Source: an uncultured Bacteroidota bacterium (GTDB taxonomy: Bacteria; Bacteroidota; Bacteroidia; Flavobacteriales; Flavobacteriaceae). Taken from it: a stretch of 64,000 nucleotides of DNA. The position numbers and the translations under genes are program-made. Every line of letters begins with the position of its first letter. Position 1 is the stretch's first letter. The stretch covers positions 113,389 through 177,388 of the forward strand of contig CACMJT010000003.1 of the NCBI GenBank assembly GCA_902614065.1, given 5' to 3'. This document shows, piece by piece, positions 31,985 to 41,215 of the stretch. A model generated the notes under the pieces. That model was not told the DNA's origin. It did not search any database and saw only the letters and a list, made by a program, of their open reading frames with translations.

Positions 31985-33502
31985 TTAAAAAGATGATTGA
32001 ATGAGTTTTTTTACATATTCATTTTTGGATTTAAATAGATTTGATTGTAGCTGATTCTCAATAATCCTACCATTTTTAAGTACAATAATTTTATCACACA
32101 TTGATTTCACAACAGATAAGTTATGCGAAATAAAAATCATTGAAAAATTTAAATTTTTTTTCAACTCAATCAATAATTCCAAAATTGCAAATCTCGTCGA
32201 ATTATCAAGGGCTGAAACACACTCATCACAAATTAAAATTTTTGGTCTTAGTGATATTGCAGCCGCTATCACTACTCTTTGCCTCTCACCACCCGATAGC
32301 TGTTTGGGATACTTGTGAAATAAACTTTCATCTAATTTTACCATTGATAAATATTCTTTTGCCAAATTCATTGATTCAGTATTTGAATGATTAAAATGAA
32401 ATTTTAAGATTTGCTGAATATGACGGACAACTTTAATTTTAGGATCGAGTGATGAATAGGGATCCTGAAAAATTAACTGAATTTCCTTGCTGAGAAATTT
32501 CCTGCCATAGCTTTTTATATTTACACCTTTATATTTTATTACACCAGTGTAATCTTCATAATAACCGATTATGCATTTGGAAATTGAGCTTTTACCAGAT
32601 CCAGACTCTCCAATAATACCAATCGAATCCCTTTCACTTAAAATTAAATTAATTTCATTTAAAATGCTGCTTGAGCCCAATTCTAATTGAATATTTTCTA
32701 AGCACAGAATTTCTTTATTTGCTAAACTTTTAGGCCTGAGAAATTTTATTTTGGAGCTCTTTATCAAATTTTTACCATAGTCAGTTTTTGGATTCTTAAA
32801 GAACGATTTTGTTGAACCAGCTTCACAAATCTCCCCATTTTTTATAACCATTATTCTTTCAGAAATATTTTTTATAAGATTTAAATTATGTGTTACAATT
32901 ATTAGGCTTGAGTCAAGCTCAGATTTAAGTTTAACTATAAGGTTAATAATCTCTTTTTTTATAATTGTGTCTAGTGATGATGTAGCCTCATCAGCTATTA
33001 AAATTTTTGGTTTTTTTGCCAATGCCATCGCAATCATGACTCTTTGCTGCTGACCCCCACTCAGTTCGTGAGGATATTTGTTTAAAGATTTTTCTGGCTC
33101 ATCTATCATAACCTTTTTGAGCAGTTTAAGAGCTTGATCCAATTTATCTTCATTACCAACAATAGACTCCATAATTTGAGATCCACATTTCATAGATGGA
33201 TTTAAATAACTTGCTGGATCTTGAAAAATAATTGCAATTTCACTCTTTTTTGCCCTTGAATTTTCTTCCTTTTCTGTTTCAATTAAATTAGGATTGAACA
33301 CGATTTCTCCTTCTTGTTTCAAACCTTTGTATTTGATTAAATCAATTATTGAGAGTGCAGTTAGTGATTTTCCGCTGCCAGATTCCCCAATAATTCCTAA
33401 AATTTCATTTGGCATGACTTTGAATGATAAGTCACGAATCAAATAATTATTATTTGAAGATATTTTTAAATTTTTTACTTCTACAATTGGTTTTTTACTC
33501 AT
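31985..33502 (-). CDS. Tandem (fused) oligopeptide/dipeptide-type ABC ATP-binding protein
   Basis: Two NBDs: 'GESGSGKSLTALSI'...'LSGGQQQRVMIAMALAKKPKILIADEATSSLD' and 'GESGSGKSSISKCI'...'LSGGERQRVVIAAAISLRPKILICDECVSALD'. Confidence 0.95.
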   Translation of the reverse strand: MSKKPIVEVKNLKISSNNNYLIRDLSFKVMPNEILGIIGESGSGKSLTALSIIDLIKYKGLKQEGEIVFNPNLIETEKEENSRAKKSEIAIIFQDPASYLNPSMKCGSQIMESIVGNEDKLDQALKLLKKVMIDEPEKSLNKYPHELSGGQQQRVMIAMALAKKPKILIADEATSSLDTIIKKEIINLIVKLKSELDSSLIIVTHNLNLIKNISERIMVIKNGEICEAGSTKSFFKNPKTDYGKNLIKSSKIKFLRPKSLANKEILCLENIQLELGSSSILNEINLILSERDSIGIIGESGSGKSSISKCIIGYYEDYTGVIKYKGVNIKSYGRKFLSKEIQLIFQDPYSSLDPKIKVVRHIQQILKFHFNHSNTESMNLAKEYLSMVKLDESLFHKYPKQLSGGERQRVVIAAAISLRPKILICDECVSALDNSTRFAILELLIELKKNLNFSMIFISHNLSVVKSMCDKIIVLKNGRIIENQLQSNLFKSKNEYVKKLIQSSF

Positions 33503-33601
33503 TTTAGGAGATATTAAAGTATAGAATCTTGATTAAAGTATCAAAAATAAAATAATAGAAAGGAACAATTATTGTTTCTTGTAAATTTGAATAAAAAATT
33601 A

Positions 33602-35101
33602 ATGAAACCACCAAAGTTGTTTTTGAGAACAAGAATTTTTCTGTCTATGATTTTTCTTGTTTTGATTTCTTTTCTATTGACTGGTATTGTGACAAATTAT
33701 CAAATTCGGGAAAGTTCCGATTATTACCATGGTTTGAGATTGGAAAGAAAAGAAGCCCAAATTCAACGAGCACTTAGGAGTTTATTAGAGGAAAGATCAT
33801 TGCTAGAAGACAATCAATTGTCTTTTTTATTTAATCAGAGACTAGAACAAAATATTAGCATCAATACAGTTCTTGATTCAATCTTAACAAATGAAATTGT
33901 AAAGATCTCTGAAATTCAAAATATAAACTTTACACTTTACGACATTGATGGTTCTCTAATTGGTTCGACCGTTAGTGATGAAGAAACAGAGTCATTATCA
34001 AATCAAGTTTTAACAGATTTGGAAAAGAGTGAAGATTCAAAGATTGTGATTACAAAAAGCGGTGATGAAACCTTATTAAGATCCTCATTCTCATATATTT
34101 TTAATATTAATGAAAAACCAATTTGGATTCTTAATTTCCCTTACATCGATGACGATAGACTAAACACTTATGAGATTAATTCTTACATATTGAATTTAGT
34201 TCAGGTTTATTTTTTACTTTTTGTCCTAGCCATCATGATATCCTACTTGGTTTCAAGTTATATCACCAACCCCATATCTGCTTTAATTTTTAAGATGAAG
34301 CAAATGAGATTGGATAAAATCAATAAAAAAATTGATCTTAAAGTTAATAGTAAAGAGATGTATTCTTTGGTCAATTCATACAACAATATGGTTACTCAAA
34401 TAGATAATAATGTCAAAAAATTATCAAAATCACAAAGAGAGTTAGCATGGAGAGAGATGGCTAAACAGGTTGCTCATGAGATAAAAAATCCATTAACCCC
34501 TATGAAACTAAGTGTTCAAAATTTTAAACTAAAATTTGACCCTAATGATCCAAAAATGATTAGCAAGGTTAATGAGTTCAGTAAAACAATTATTCAACAA
34601 ATTGATGTATTAAGTTCTATATCAACTGCTTTTTCAAATTTTGCTGATTTACCAACCCAAAAAAATGAAAAAATTGATTTAGTAAAAACCATCAAGTTAG
34701 CCCTTGAAATATTTAATGATAAGAATATTATTTATGAACCAAGGGAGGAGGTTATTGAGGTCATAATTGACAGAACAAGCCTGATAAGAATCATAACAAA
34801 TCTTGTGAAAAATTCAATCCAAGCAACAAAATCATTGGAAACCCCCTCAATTAAAGTTTCTGTATACCAAAATGATAAAAATGCCATTATTGATGTATCT
34901 GATAATGGCGATGGTATACCATCAAATTTAAAAGAAAAGATTTTTGAGCCCCGTTTTACAACAAAATCCAAAGGAATGGGATTAGGGCTTAGCATAATTA
35001 ATAACCTTGTGACTGCCCACTCTGGTAAAATCACTTTTACATCTAAAAAGGGAAAAACAAATTTTAGAGTTTCTTTCCCAAAAATTAGTAAAAAAGATTA
35101 G
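33602..35101 (+). CDS. Membrane sensor histidine kinase with HAMP (NtrY-like)
   Basis: 'EMAKQVAHEIKNPLTPMKLSVQNF' H-box, 'NLVKNSIQATKS' N-box, 'DNGDGIPSNLKEKIFEPRFTTKSKGMGLGLSII'. Start taken as ATG 33602. Confidence 0.95.
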   Translation: MKPPKLFLRTRIFLSMIFLVLISFLLTGIVTNYQIRESSDYYHGLRLERKEAQIQRALRSLLEERSLLEDNQLSFLFNQRLEQNISINTVLDSILTNEIVKISEIQNINFTLYDIDGSLIGSTVSDEETESLSNQVLTDLEKSEDSKIVITKSGDETLLRSSFSYIFNINEKPIWILNFPYIDDDRLNTYEINSYILNLVQVYFLLFVLAIMISYLVSSYITNPISALIFKMKQMRLDKINKKIDLKVNSKEMYSLVNSYNNMVTQIDNNVKKLSKSQRELAWREMAKQVAHEIKNPLTPMKLSVQNFKLKFDPNDPKMISKVNEFSKTIIQQIDVLSSISTAFSNFADLPTQKNEKIDLVKTIKLALEIFNDKNIIYEPREEVIEVIIDRTSLIRIITNLVKNSIQATKSLETPSIKVSVYQNDKNAIIDVSDNGDGIPSNLKEKIFEPRFTTKSKGMGLGLSIINNLVTAHSGKITFTSKKGKTNFRVSFPKISKKD

Positions 35102-35505
35102 CAGTATTCGTTATACGCTTCTTTGAGATTTTCTGAAATAATGTCTGCATTTCTGCCCTCGATATGGTGTCTTTCGAGCATGTGAACGATTTCACCATCT
35201 TTAAATATAGCCATACAAGGTGAGGATGGGGGAAAAGGAAACATCAGCTCTCTTGCATTATTTGTGGCAACCTTATCTACACCTGCAAATGATGTAAATA
35301 GCTGATCTGGTTTCTTTTCATTTTCGAGTGACTTTATAACACCGGGTCTGGCGTTTGCAGCAGCGCAACCGCAAATTGAATTTATAACTATTAGAGTGGT
35401 TCCTTTCTTAACCAAGTTTTCAATATTATCATCTGAATTCAATTGAACAAAACCTTTTGAGGTTAGCTCTGACTTCATTGGATTTACAATTTCTGGTGGA
35501 TACAT
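35098..35505 (-). CDS. Bacilliredoxin (BrxA/BrxB, YphP/YqiW family)
   Basis: 'VINSICGCAAANARPGV' CGC motif, 'FPPSSPCMAIFKDGEIVHMLERHHIEGR'. Confidence 0.93.
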   Translation of the reverse strand: MYPPEIVNPMKSELTSKGFVQLNSDDNIENLVKKGTTLIVINSICGCAAANARPGVIKSLENEKKPDQLFTSFAGVDKVATNNARELMFPFPPSSPCMAIFKDGEIVHMLERHHIEGRNADIISENLKEAYNEYC

Positions 35506-35564
35506 ATTTTTTCAAATATACTAAACAAGATATATACCACATTTGTAAATTTGATTTTAATTTT

Positions 35565-36275
35565 ATGAGATTCATTGGAGCATTAATTGGAATGTTTATT
35601 ATGAAGAGCTGGCTGGGTCTTTTCATAGGCTATTTTGTGGGTCTTTTTATTGAAAAGAACTTTACTTTCTCAAGTAAAAATTTATCGACTAGCTCAGGAA
35701 AATTTGAATTGAATTTGCTTGGTTTAGCTGCAATTTTAATTAAATCAGATGGAGAGGTTTCGCAGAATGAATTAGACTATGTCAGAAAATATTTCGTATC
35801 AGTTTTTGGAAAAAACAGAGCCAACAACATTTTTAAAATTTTCAATGAAAATATTAACAAACAGAAAATTTCATCGACGGAGATATGTCGTTTTTTCCTT
35901 TTAAGGTCAAATTATGAAACACGACTTCAATTAATACACTTTCTGTTTTCAGTAGCCAAAGCAGACGGAATGGTGTCCAATAATGAATTGTCAAAGCTGA
36001 AAGAATTTTCTAATTTGTTTAAAATTTCTATGGCAGACTTTGATAGTATCAAAGCAATGTTTGTTGATCAGATTGGTTCAGCTTACAAAATACTGGAAGT
36101 TAGTAGTGATGCAACTAATGAACAAATTAAAAGTTCATACAGAAGATTGGTTAAAATTCACCATCCTGATAAAATTCAAAACCTAGGTGATAGTTATAAA
36201 AAAATTGCCAAAGAAAAATTTCAGAAAATTCAAGATGCGTACGAGAAAATTAAAAAAGAAAGAGCAATAAAATAA
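35565..36275 (+). CDS. Membrane-anchored TerB + J-domain protein (DjlA-like)
   Basis: N-terminal TM (MRFIGALIGMFIMKSWLGLFIGYFVGLFI), TerB-like helices, C-terminal J domain 'YKILEVSSDATNEQIKSSYRRLVKIHHPDK'; ATG at 35565 chosen. Confidence 0.88.
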   Translation: MRFIGALIGMFIMKSWLGLFIGYFVGLFIEKNFTFSSKNLSTSSGKFELNLLGLAAILIKSDGEVSQNELDYVRKYFVSVFGKNRANNIFKIFNENINKQKISSTEICRFFLLRSNYETRLQLIHFLFSVAKADGMVSNNELSKLKEFSNLFKISMADFDSIKAMFVDQIGSAYKILEVSSDATNEQIKSSYRRLVKIHHPDKIQNLGDSYKKIAKEKFQKIQDAYEKIKKERAIK

Positions 36276-36835
36276 TGGACACATTTTTGTTTTATTTAAA
36301 AGTAGGTATTAATCACATTTTAGACATTAATGCTTATGATCATTTGCTATTTCTAAGCTCAATTACACTTCCTTACACATTTAAAAAATATTATAGTTTA
36401 TTTTGGATTGTCACTTTTTTCACAATTGGTCACACATTTTCCTTATTTATCTCAACCTACGGCATATACAATCCCAACTTGAATATTATTGAGTTTTTAA
36501 TTCCAATAACGATTCTATTTTCAGCAGTGAGTAATTTGTTCTTAAAAGTTCAAGTAAAAAAGTCATCATTAAGCTACTTAGTATCGTTATTGTTTGGTTT
36601 AATTCACGGATTTGGATTTGCAGGCTTCTATGATCAAATCACTTTTTCTGATAAAATTGAATTTACACCACTTATAGGTTTCACAATTGGGGTTGAAATA
36701 GCTCAAATCATTATTGTATTTTTTGTATTACTACTTTCCACAATATTAAATTCAAGACGTAACTTTTTCTCAAAAAACTTCATAAAAATTATGTCAATTC
36801 TAATTTGTTTACTAACTATACTAATATTTTTTTAG
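36275..36835 (+). CDS. HupE/UreJ-like membrane protein
   Basis: 'GINHILDINAYDHLLFL', 'FTIGHTFSLFIS', 'FGLIHGFGFAGFY' His-containing TM motifs. Confidence 0.85.
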   Translation: MDTFLFYLKVGINHILDINAYDHLLFLSSITLPYTFKKYYSLFWIVTFFTIGHTFSLFISTYGIYNPNLNIIEFLIPITILFSAVSNLFLKVQVKKSSLSYLVSLLFGLIHGFGFAGFYDQITFSDKIEFTPLIGFTIGVEIAQIIIVFFVLLLSTILNSRRNFFSKNFIKIMSILICLLTILIFF

Positions 36836-37261
36836 GTGAAAAGTAAGGAGAACAAATACGATAAAGCATACTTAAAAATGGCTAGAGAATGGGGTAACCT
36901 GTCCTATTGCGAAAGAAGAAAAGTCGGGGCTCTGATTGTCAAGGACAGAATGATAATCTCGGATGGCTATAACGGTACTCCCACAGGTATGGAGAATATA
37001 TGTGAGGATGAAGAAAACTACACGAAGTGGTATGTGCTTCATGCAGAGGCAAATGCAATAATGAAAGTTGCCTCTTCAACACAATCATGCTCAGGAGCAA
37101 CATTATATGTTACTCTTTCACCTTGCAAGGATTGTAGTAAATTGATTTATCAAGCTGGTATTGTGAGAGTGGTTTATATAGACCAGTATAAGGATACCAC
37201 AGGAATTGATTTTTTAAAAGATGCTGGTGTTGAGGTGGTTCAAATCCCTAATCCTTATTGA
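36836..37261 (+). CDS. Deoxycytidylate (dCMP) deaminase family protein
   Basis: GTG start; 'VLHAEANAIMKVA' (HAE) and 'SPCKDCSKLI' (PCxxC). Confidence 0.93.
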   Translation: MKSKENKYDKAYLKMAREWGNLSYCERRKVGALIVKDRMIISDGYNGTPTGMENICEDEENYTKWYVLHAEANAIMKVASSTQSCSGATLYVTLSPCKDCSKLIYQAGIVRVVYIDQYKDTTGIDFLKDAGVEVVQIPNPY

Positions 37262-37442
37262 TTTTACCAACTTTTTCGGATAGTATAAAGATTATAATTA
37301 ATAGCGCAGCACAAGATGTTGCTAGCATTCCGATCAATGAAATCCTATTTTCCGCTGAAAGCAATGCGTAATTAAAGTCATAATAAAAAATATTAATACC
37401 AAGCACAATTAGACATAAGGATAGTATTAAATATTTAATCAT
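37248..37442 (-). CDS. Small two-TM hypothetical protein, 64 aa
   Basis: Hydrophobic ORF with charged tail, convergent with the dCMP deaminase gene. Confidence 0.55.
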   Translation of the reverse strand: MIKYLILSLCLIVLGINIFYYDFNYALLSAENRISLIGMLATSCAALLIIIFILSEKVGKINKD

Positions 37443-37484
37443 TGAAATTGGTGATGATATGTAGATTGATAAACTTTAGACAGA

Positions 37485-39188
37485 TTAACCCTCACAGCTT
37501 TCACACTCCTTTTTCTGTTTGAACTTTTGTGCTGCATTCATACTATGCTGATAGTAGAGAGACTTTAGTCCTAGTTTCCATGCTGTAACGTGAATTTTGT
37601 TAACTTCTTTGGTTGGGGTATCTGGATGAATGATTATGTTGAGTGATTGACCTTGATCTATATAGTTTTGTCTATTGGCTGCTTGATATATAATTGATAA
37701 TTGGTCAATTTCTGGATATGTTTTAAAGACCTCTTTTTCATTTTCAGATAAGAAATCTAGACCTTGGACAGAACCATCCATGTCTCTAATTTCTTTCCAA
37801 ACCTCTGGTGTATTCATGCCTTTATCTTCAAGAAGTTTTACCAAAAAAGGGTTTTTAATAGTTGTTTTAATTTTTGCAATATCCTTAACATAAATGTTTG
37901 ACCATATTGGCTCTATACCTTGAGATACTTGACCCAATATAAAGGCAGATGATGTGGTTGGAGCGATTGCGTTGAGAGTCGTATTCCTTCTTCCATAGCC
38001 TTTGAGTAGTTCTGGTTCCCCAAATTTTTCTGCTAGGTGTTTGGATGCTATGTTTGAGCGTTTTTGGATTAGCTTAAAAACCTCACTATTTAAATTGTAT
38101 GCTTCTTGACTGTCAAAGGGTAACATTTTAGACTGTAGCAAGGAATGCCATCCCAAAGCCCCCATTCCAAGAGCACGGTTGTCCTTGGAAAAGTTATATG
38201 CTCTTTCCATAAAAAGGAAAGTTTGTTGATCATCTAAGTTTGGAGAGTTTTTATATCTCTCAAGTTTTTCAAGGAACTCTGTTATTACCGCATCTAGAAA
38301 ATAAATCATTGTTTCAACAGCATCCGTATCCTTCCACTTATCGTAATGCAATACATTGATGCTTGACAAAACACAAACAAAAGACCATTTGTGATCTGAG
38401 GGTAGCATAATTTCTGTACATAAATTACTTGCATAAATCGGCAATTTCTTGTCCTTGTATACATCAGCTGCATTGTTGTTTGCGTTGTCTGTGAAGAAAA
38501 TATATGGATAGCCCATTTCTCCACGGCTTTGCAATACCTTAGCCCAAACAGTCCTTTTATCATTGTCCCCGTCAATCATTTCTTGCATCCAATCATTGGT
38601 TACTGTGACTCCGTGTGTTAGTTCTTGTATTGGGTTTCCCTCGGTTCCTATTTCTAGGAATTCCATAATGTCTGGATGATCAATTGGAAGATATGGAGAA
38701 AAACGACCTCTTCTGACAGACCCTTGACTGACAACATCAACCATGGACTCAAAGAGTTTCATCAAATGAACAGCACCTGATGCTTGTCCATTGTCTTTTA
38801 TTTCAGCTCCTCGGTGTCTGATTTTTCCAAAGTAGCCAGATGTTCCCCCGCCTAATTTGGACATCATTCCAACTTCTGATTGAGAATATAAAATATTTCC
38901 AATGTCATCATCAATGTGAGAACCAAAACAACTAATTGGGAGCCCTCGTTCTTTCCCAAAGTTTGACCAAACAGGTGAGGCTAAGGAATAGTAGCCTTGT
39001 GACATGTAATGATAAAATTTTTCAGCATACCCCGGCATTTGGAGTATTTCTTCAGCTCTTTTAGCAATATTTGCAATACGTTCTTCGGCTGTAATCCCTT
39101 CACCTAAGTACCCGGCAGCAAGAAACTTTCTGCTATTTTCGTTAAGCCAAGCAAATGTTTTTTCGGTAGTTAGGTTGTCGGTTTGCAT
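37485..39188 (-). CDS. nrdA: Class I ribonucleotide reductase large subunit lacking an N-terminal ATP-cone
   Basis: 567 aa; 'GLPISCFGSHIDDD', 'LGGGTSGYFGKIRHRGAEI', 'NLCTEIMLP', C-terminal 'CESCEG'. Confidence 0.97.
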   Translation of the reverse strand: MQTDNLTTEKTFAWLNENSRKFLAAGYLGEGITAEERIANIAKRAEEILQMPGYAEKFYHYMSQGYYSLASPVWSNFGKERGLPISCFGSHIDDDIGNILYSQSEVGMMSKLGGGTSGYFGKIRHRGAEIKDNGQASGAVHLMKLFESMVDVVSQGSVRRGRFSPYLPIDHPDIMEFLEIGTEGNPIQELTHGVTVTNDWMQEMIDGDNDKRTVWAKVLQSRGEMGYPYIFFTDNANNNAADVYKDKKLPIYASNLCTEIMLPSDHKWSFVCVLSSINVLHYDKWKDTDAVETMIYFLDAVITEFLEKLERYKNSPNLDDQQTFLFMERAYNFSKDNRALGMGALGWHSLLQSKMLPFDSQEAYNLNSEVFKLIQKRSNIASKHLAEKFGEPELLKGYGRRNTTLNAIAPTTSSAFILGQVSQGIEPIWSNIYVKDIAKIKTTIKNPFLVKLLEDKGMNTPEVWKEIRDMDGSVQGLDFLSENEKEVFKTYPEIDQLSIIYQAANRQNYIDQGQSLNIIIHPDTPTKEVNKIHVTAWKLGLKSLYYQHSMNAAQKFKQKKECESCEG

Positions 39189-39191
39189 ACT

Positions 39192-40466
39192 TTAGAATAG
39201 GTCGTCGCTTGTTATACTTTGTGTTTTTTTACTGTAATTTATCGATCTCTTAACAAAAAAGTCACCGTGTTTGGTTCCTATGATTTCATCATCAAACCAT
39301 TCTGTCTCTGAGACCAAATCTTGATCCACATCAAACACTTTTTCGATGCCAATGCTCTCTAAGGAATTGTTAAATCTGTTTTTTAGGAATTCGTTGACAA
39401 CCGCTTTTGGTAAAAAATCTAGTTCACCATTCTCGAAAATCCAGTCAACAACTTCACTTTCTGCTTCAAAAGCATCTTTGCACATTTGTTGTATGCTCTC
39501 GTGATAATTTTTTGTGAACCAATCTGGATTTTCTTTTTGCAAGATTTTTATTAAGTCAATTCCAAAGTCTCCGTGGATTTGTTCCTCCTTGGATGTTGCT
39601 TCAACTACATTTGAAATTCCTTTCAACATGTTTTTGTGTTTGTTAAATGCCATTATAATCAAAAACTGAGAGAATAAGGAAACATGTTCAATAAATAAAG
39701 AGAAGAGAAGGATTGATTCCGCGTATTCTCTGTTGTCATCACTCTTTGAGTTTTTGAGTGCTGTTTCTAAATAGCGTACTCGTTTCATGATGGCAGGTTT
39801 TTTCTTTAATTCTTTAAATTCAGAATTTAGTCCAAGTATTTCTAGTAAGTGTGAGTAGGCATCGGCATGGCGGACTTCACTTTCGGCAAAAGTTGATCCT
39901 ACTGAGCCAATTTCTGGTTTAGGAATCCTGTGATATATGTCTCCCCAGAAGGATTTAACTGCGACCTCTATTTGTGAGATTGCTAACATTGTGTTTTTTA
40001 TTGCGCTGCGCTCTGAGTCCGTAAGCTGGATTTTAAAGTCTTGTATGTCACTGGTGAAATTAAATTCTGAGTGAATCCAGTACGAGTGTCTGATTGCAGG
40101 AACATATTCATAGAGGTGGGGATACTCATAGGGTTTTAGGTTAATACGTTTTTCGAAAATATCAGTTTGCCTTTGTTGGGTTCTTTTGTTTCTGTAAAGG
40201 ATGTACGCTTTTGCAACTTCTTTAAACTTGCTTTCCATTAATTCATTCTCTACAATATCTTGTACCTCTTCAATTGTTGGGACATAGGTCTGATCGTTGT
40301 CTTTTCTGCCGATTAACTTTTGATAAACCGACAAGGCAACGTCCTGTGCATTTTCCTGCGTGCCATTTCCAACAGCATTCATGGCTTTATGGATTGCTCC
40401 AGTGATCTTGTCCAAGCTGAAAGGTTTGGTGCTGAAGTCTCTCTTGATAATATATTCTATCTCCAT
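39192..40466 (-). CDS. nrdB: Class I ribonucleotide reductase small subunit with N-terminal ATP-cone
   Basis: N-terminal about 95 aa 'IKRDFSTKPFSLDKITGAIHKAMNAVG...VQDIVENELMESKFKEVAKAYILYRNKR' is an ATP-cone; then R2 ferritin-like core ('AESEVRHADAYSHLLE', 'LFIEHVSLFSQFLI', 'TSKEEQIHGDFGI'). Confidence 0.96.
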   Translation of the reverse strand: MEIEYIIKRDFSTKPFSLDKITGAIHKAMNAVGNGTQENAQDVALSVYQKLIGRKDNDQTYVPTIEEVQDIVENELMESKFKEVAKAYILYRNKRTQQRQTDIFEKRINLKPYEYPHLYEYVPAIRHSYWIHSEFNFTSDIQDFKIQLTDSERSAIKNTMLAISQIEVAVKSFWGDIYHRIPKPEIGSVGSTFAESEVRHADAYSHLLEILGLNSEFKELKKKPAIMKRVRYLETALKNSKSDDNREYAESILLFSLFIEHVSLFSQFLIIMAFNKHKNMLKGISNVVEATSKEEQIHGDFGIDLIKILQKENPDWFTKNYHESIQQMCKDAFEAESEVVDWIFENGELDFLPKAVVNEFLKNRFNNSLESIGIEKVFDVDQDLVSETEWFDDEIIGTKHGDFFVKRSINYSKKTQSITSDDLF

Positions 40467-40567
40467 AATGTATAATAATAATTTAAAGGCAAACGGTAAA
40501 TTCTAAAATTTTACCACAAGTGAAGTTCTAACTTATTTTACCTGCTTCAAAAGGTGGTCTAGTAACT

Positions 40568-40588
40568 TTTTCAACAAAGTTTTCAACA
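40568..40588. promoter_or_regulatory. Tandem TTTTCAACA elements (12-bp period), DnaA-box-like, upstream of nrdB
   Basis: TTTTCAACA at 40568-40576 and 40580-40588 on +, inside a 315-bp intergenic region. Confidence 0.35.
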
Positions 40589-40781
40589 TGCACATTTTTA
40601 AAAAAAGTTATTGTAATGTACGCAATAATTCACATATTTTAGAGTAATTTAAACCTGTCACGTTTAAAATATTTTTAAAATCTGAAAATAAATTGAAATA
40701 TACATTTTTATGATTAGTAAACAATTATTTTTCTGATTATGCAATTTATTTAAAAAAATAAAAATCGCTTTTTTAAAAAAT

Positions 40782-41195
40782 TTAAAAATATGTCGCACAA
40801 AATTCTTGGCAAAACTTTTTGATTTCATTTCTGGACTTTTCAAAACCAAAAATTAGTCTTTCTTCATCCTCAATTTTTGACGGATCAAAGAAATTTTTAT
40901 GAATTCTAACAGCTTTTTTTGAAAAATAACTAGGACATGTTTCGTTCGCATGATCACAAACTGTGATAATAAAATCAAAATCAATTTTTTCAAACTCTGA
41001 TATATGATTACTTTCATTTTGGGAAATATCAACACCATCATCTTTCATAATTTTTATTGCGTTTTCATTAATAGCATGGTTTTCTACACCAGCACTATAA
41101 ACCTGAGCTTTTCCGATTAAAAATCCTTTCAAGTATCCCTCTGCCATTTGACTCCTGCAAGAATTACCAGTACATAACACCAATACTTTTTTCAC
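40782..41195 (-). CDS. arsC: Arsenate reductase, thioredoxin-coupled LMW-PTP type
   Basis: 'VLVLCTGNSCRSQMAEGYLKGF' P-loop and 'TVCDHANETCPSYF' second Cys pair. Confidence 0.92.
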   Translation of the reverse strand: MKKVLVLCTGNSCRSQMAEGYLKGFLIGKAQVYSAGVENHAINENAIKIMKDDGVDISQNESNHISEFEKIDFDFIITVCDHANETCPSYFSKKAVRIHKNFFDPSKIEDEERLIFGFEKSRNEIKKFCQEFCATYF

Positions 41196-41215
41196 AGTCT
41201 GAGATTAATGAATTA

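Noticed and set aside
40664-40849. 61-aa minus-strand ORF
   Set aside because: Overlaps the arsC 3' end in another frame and extends into AT-rich spacer; no family signal.
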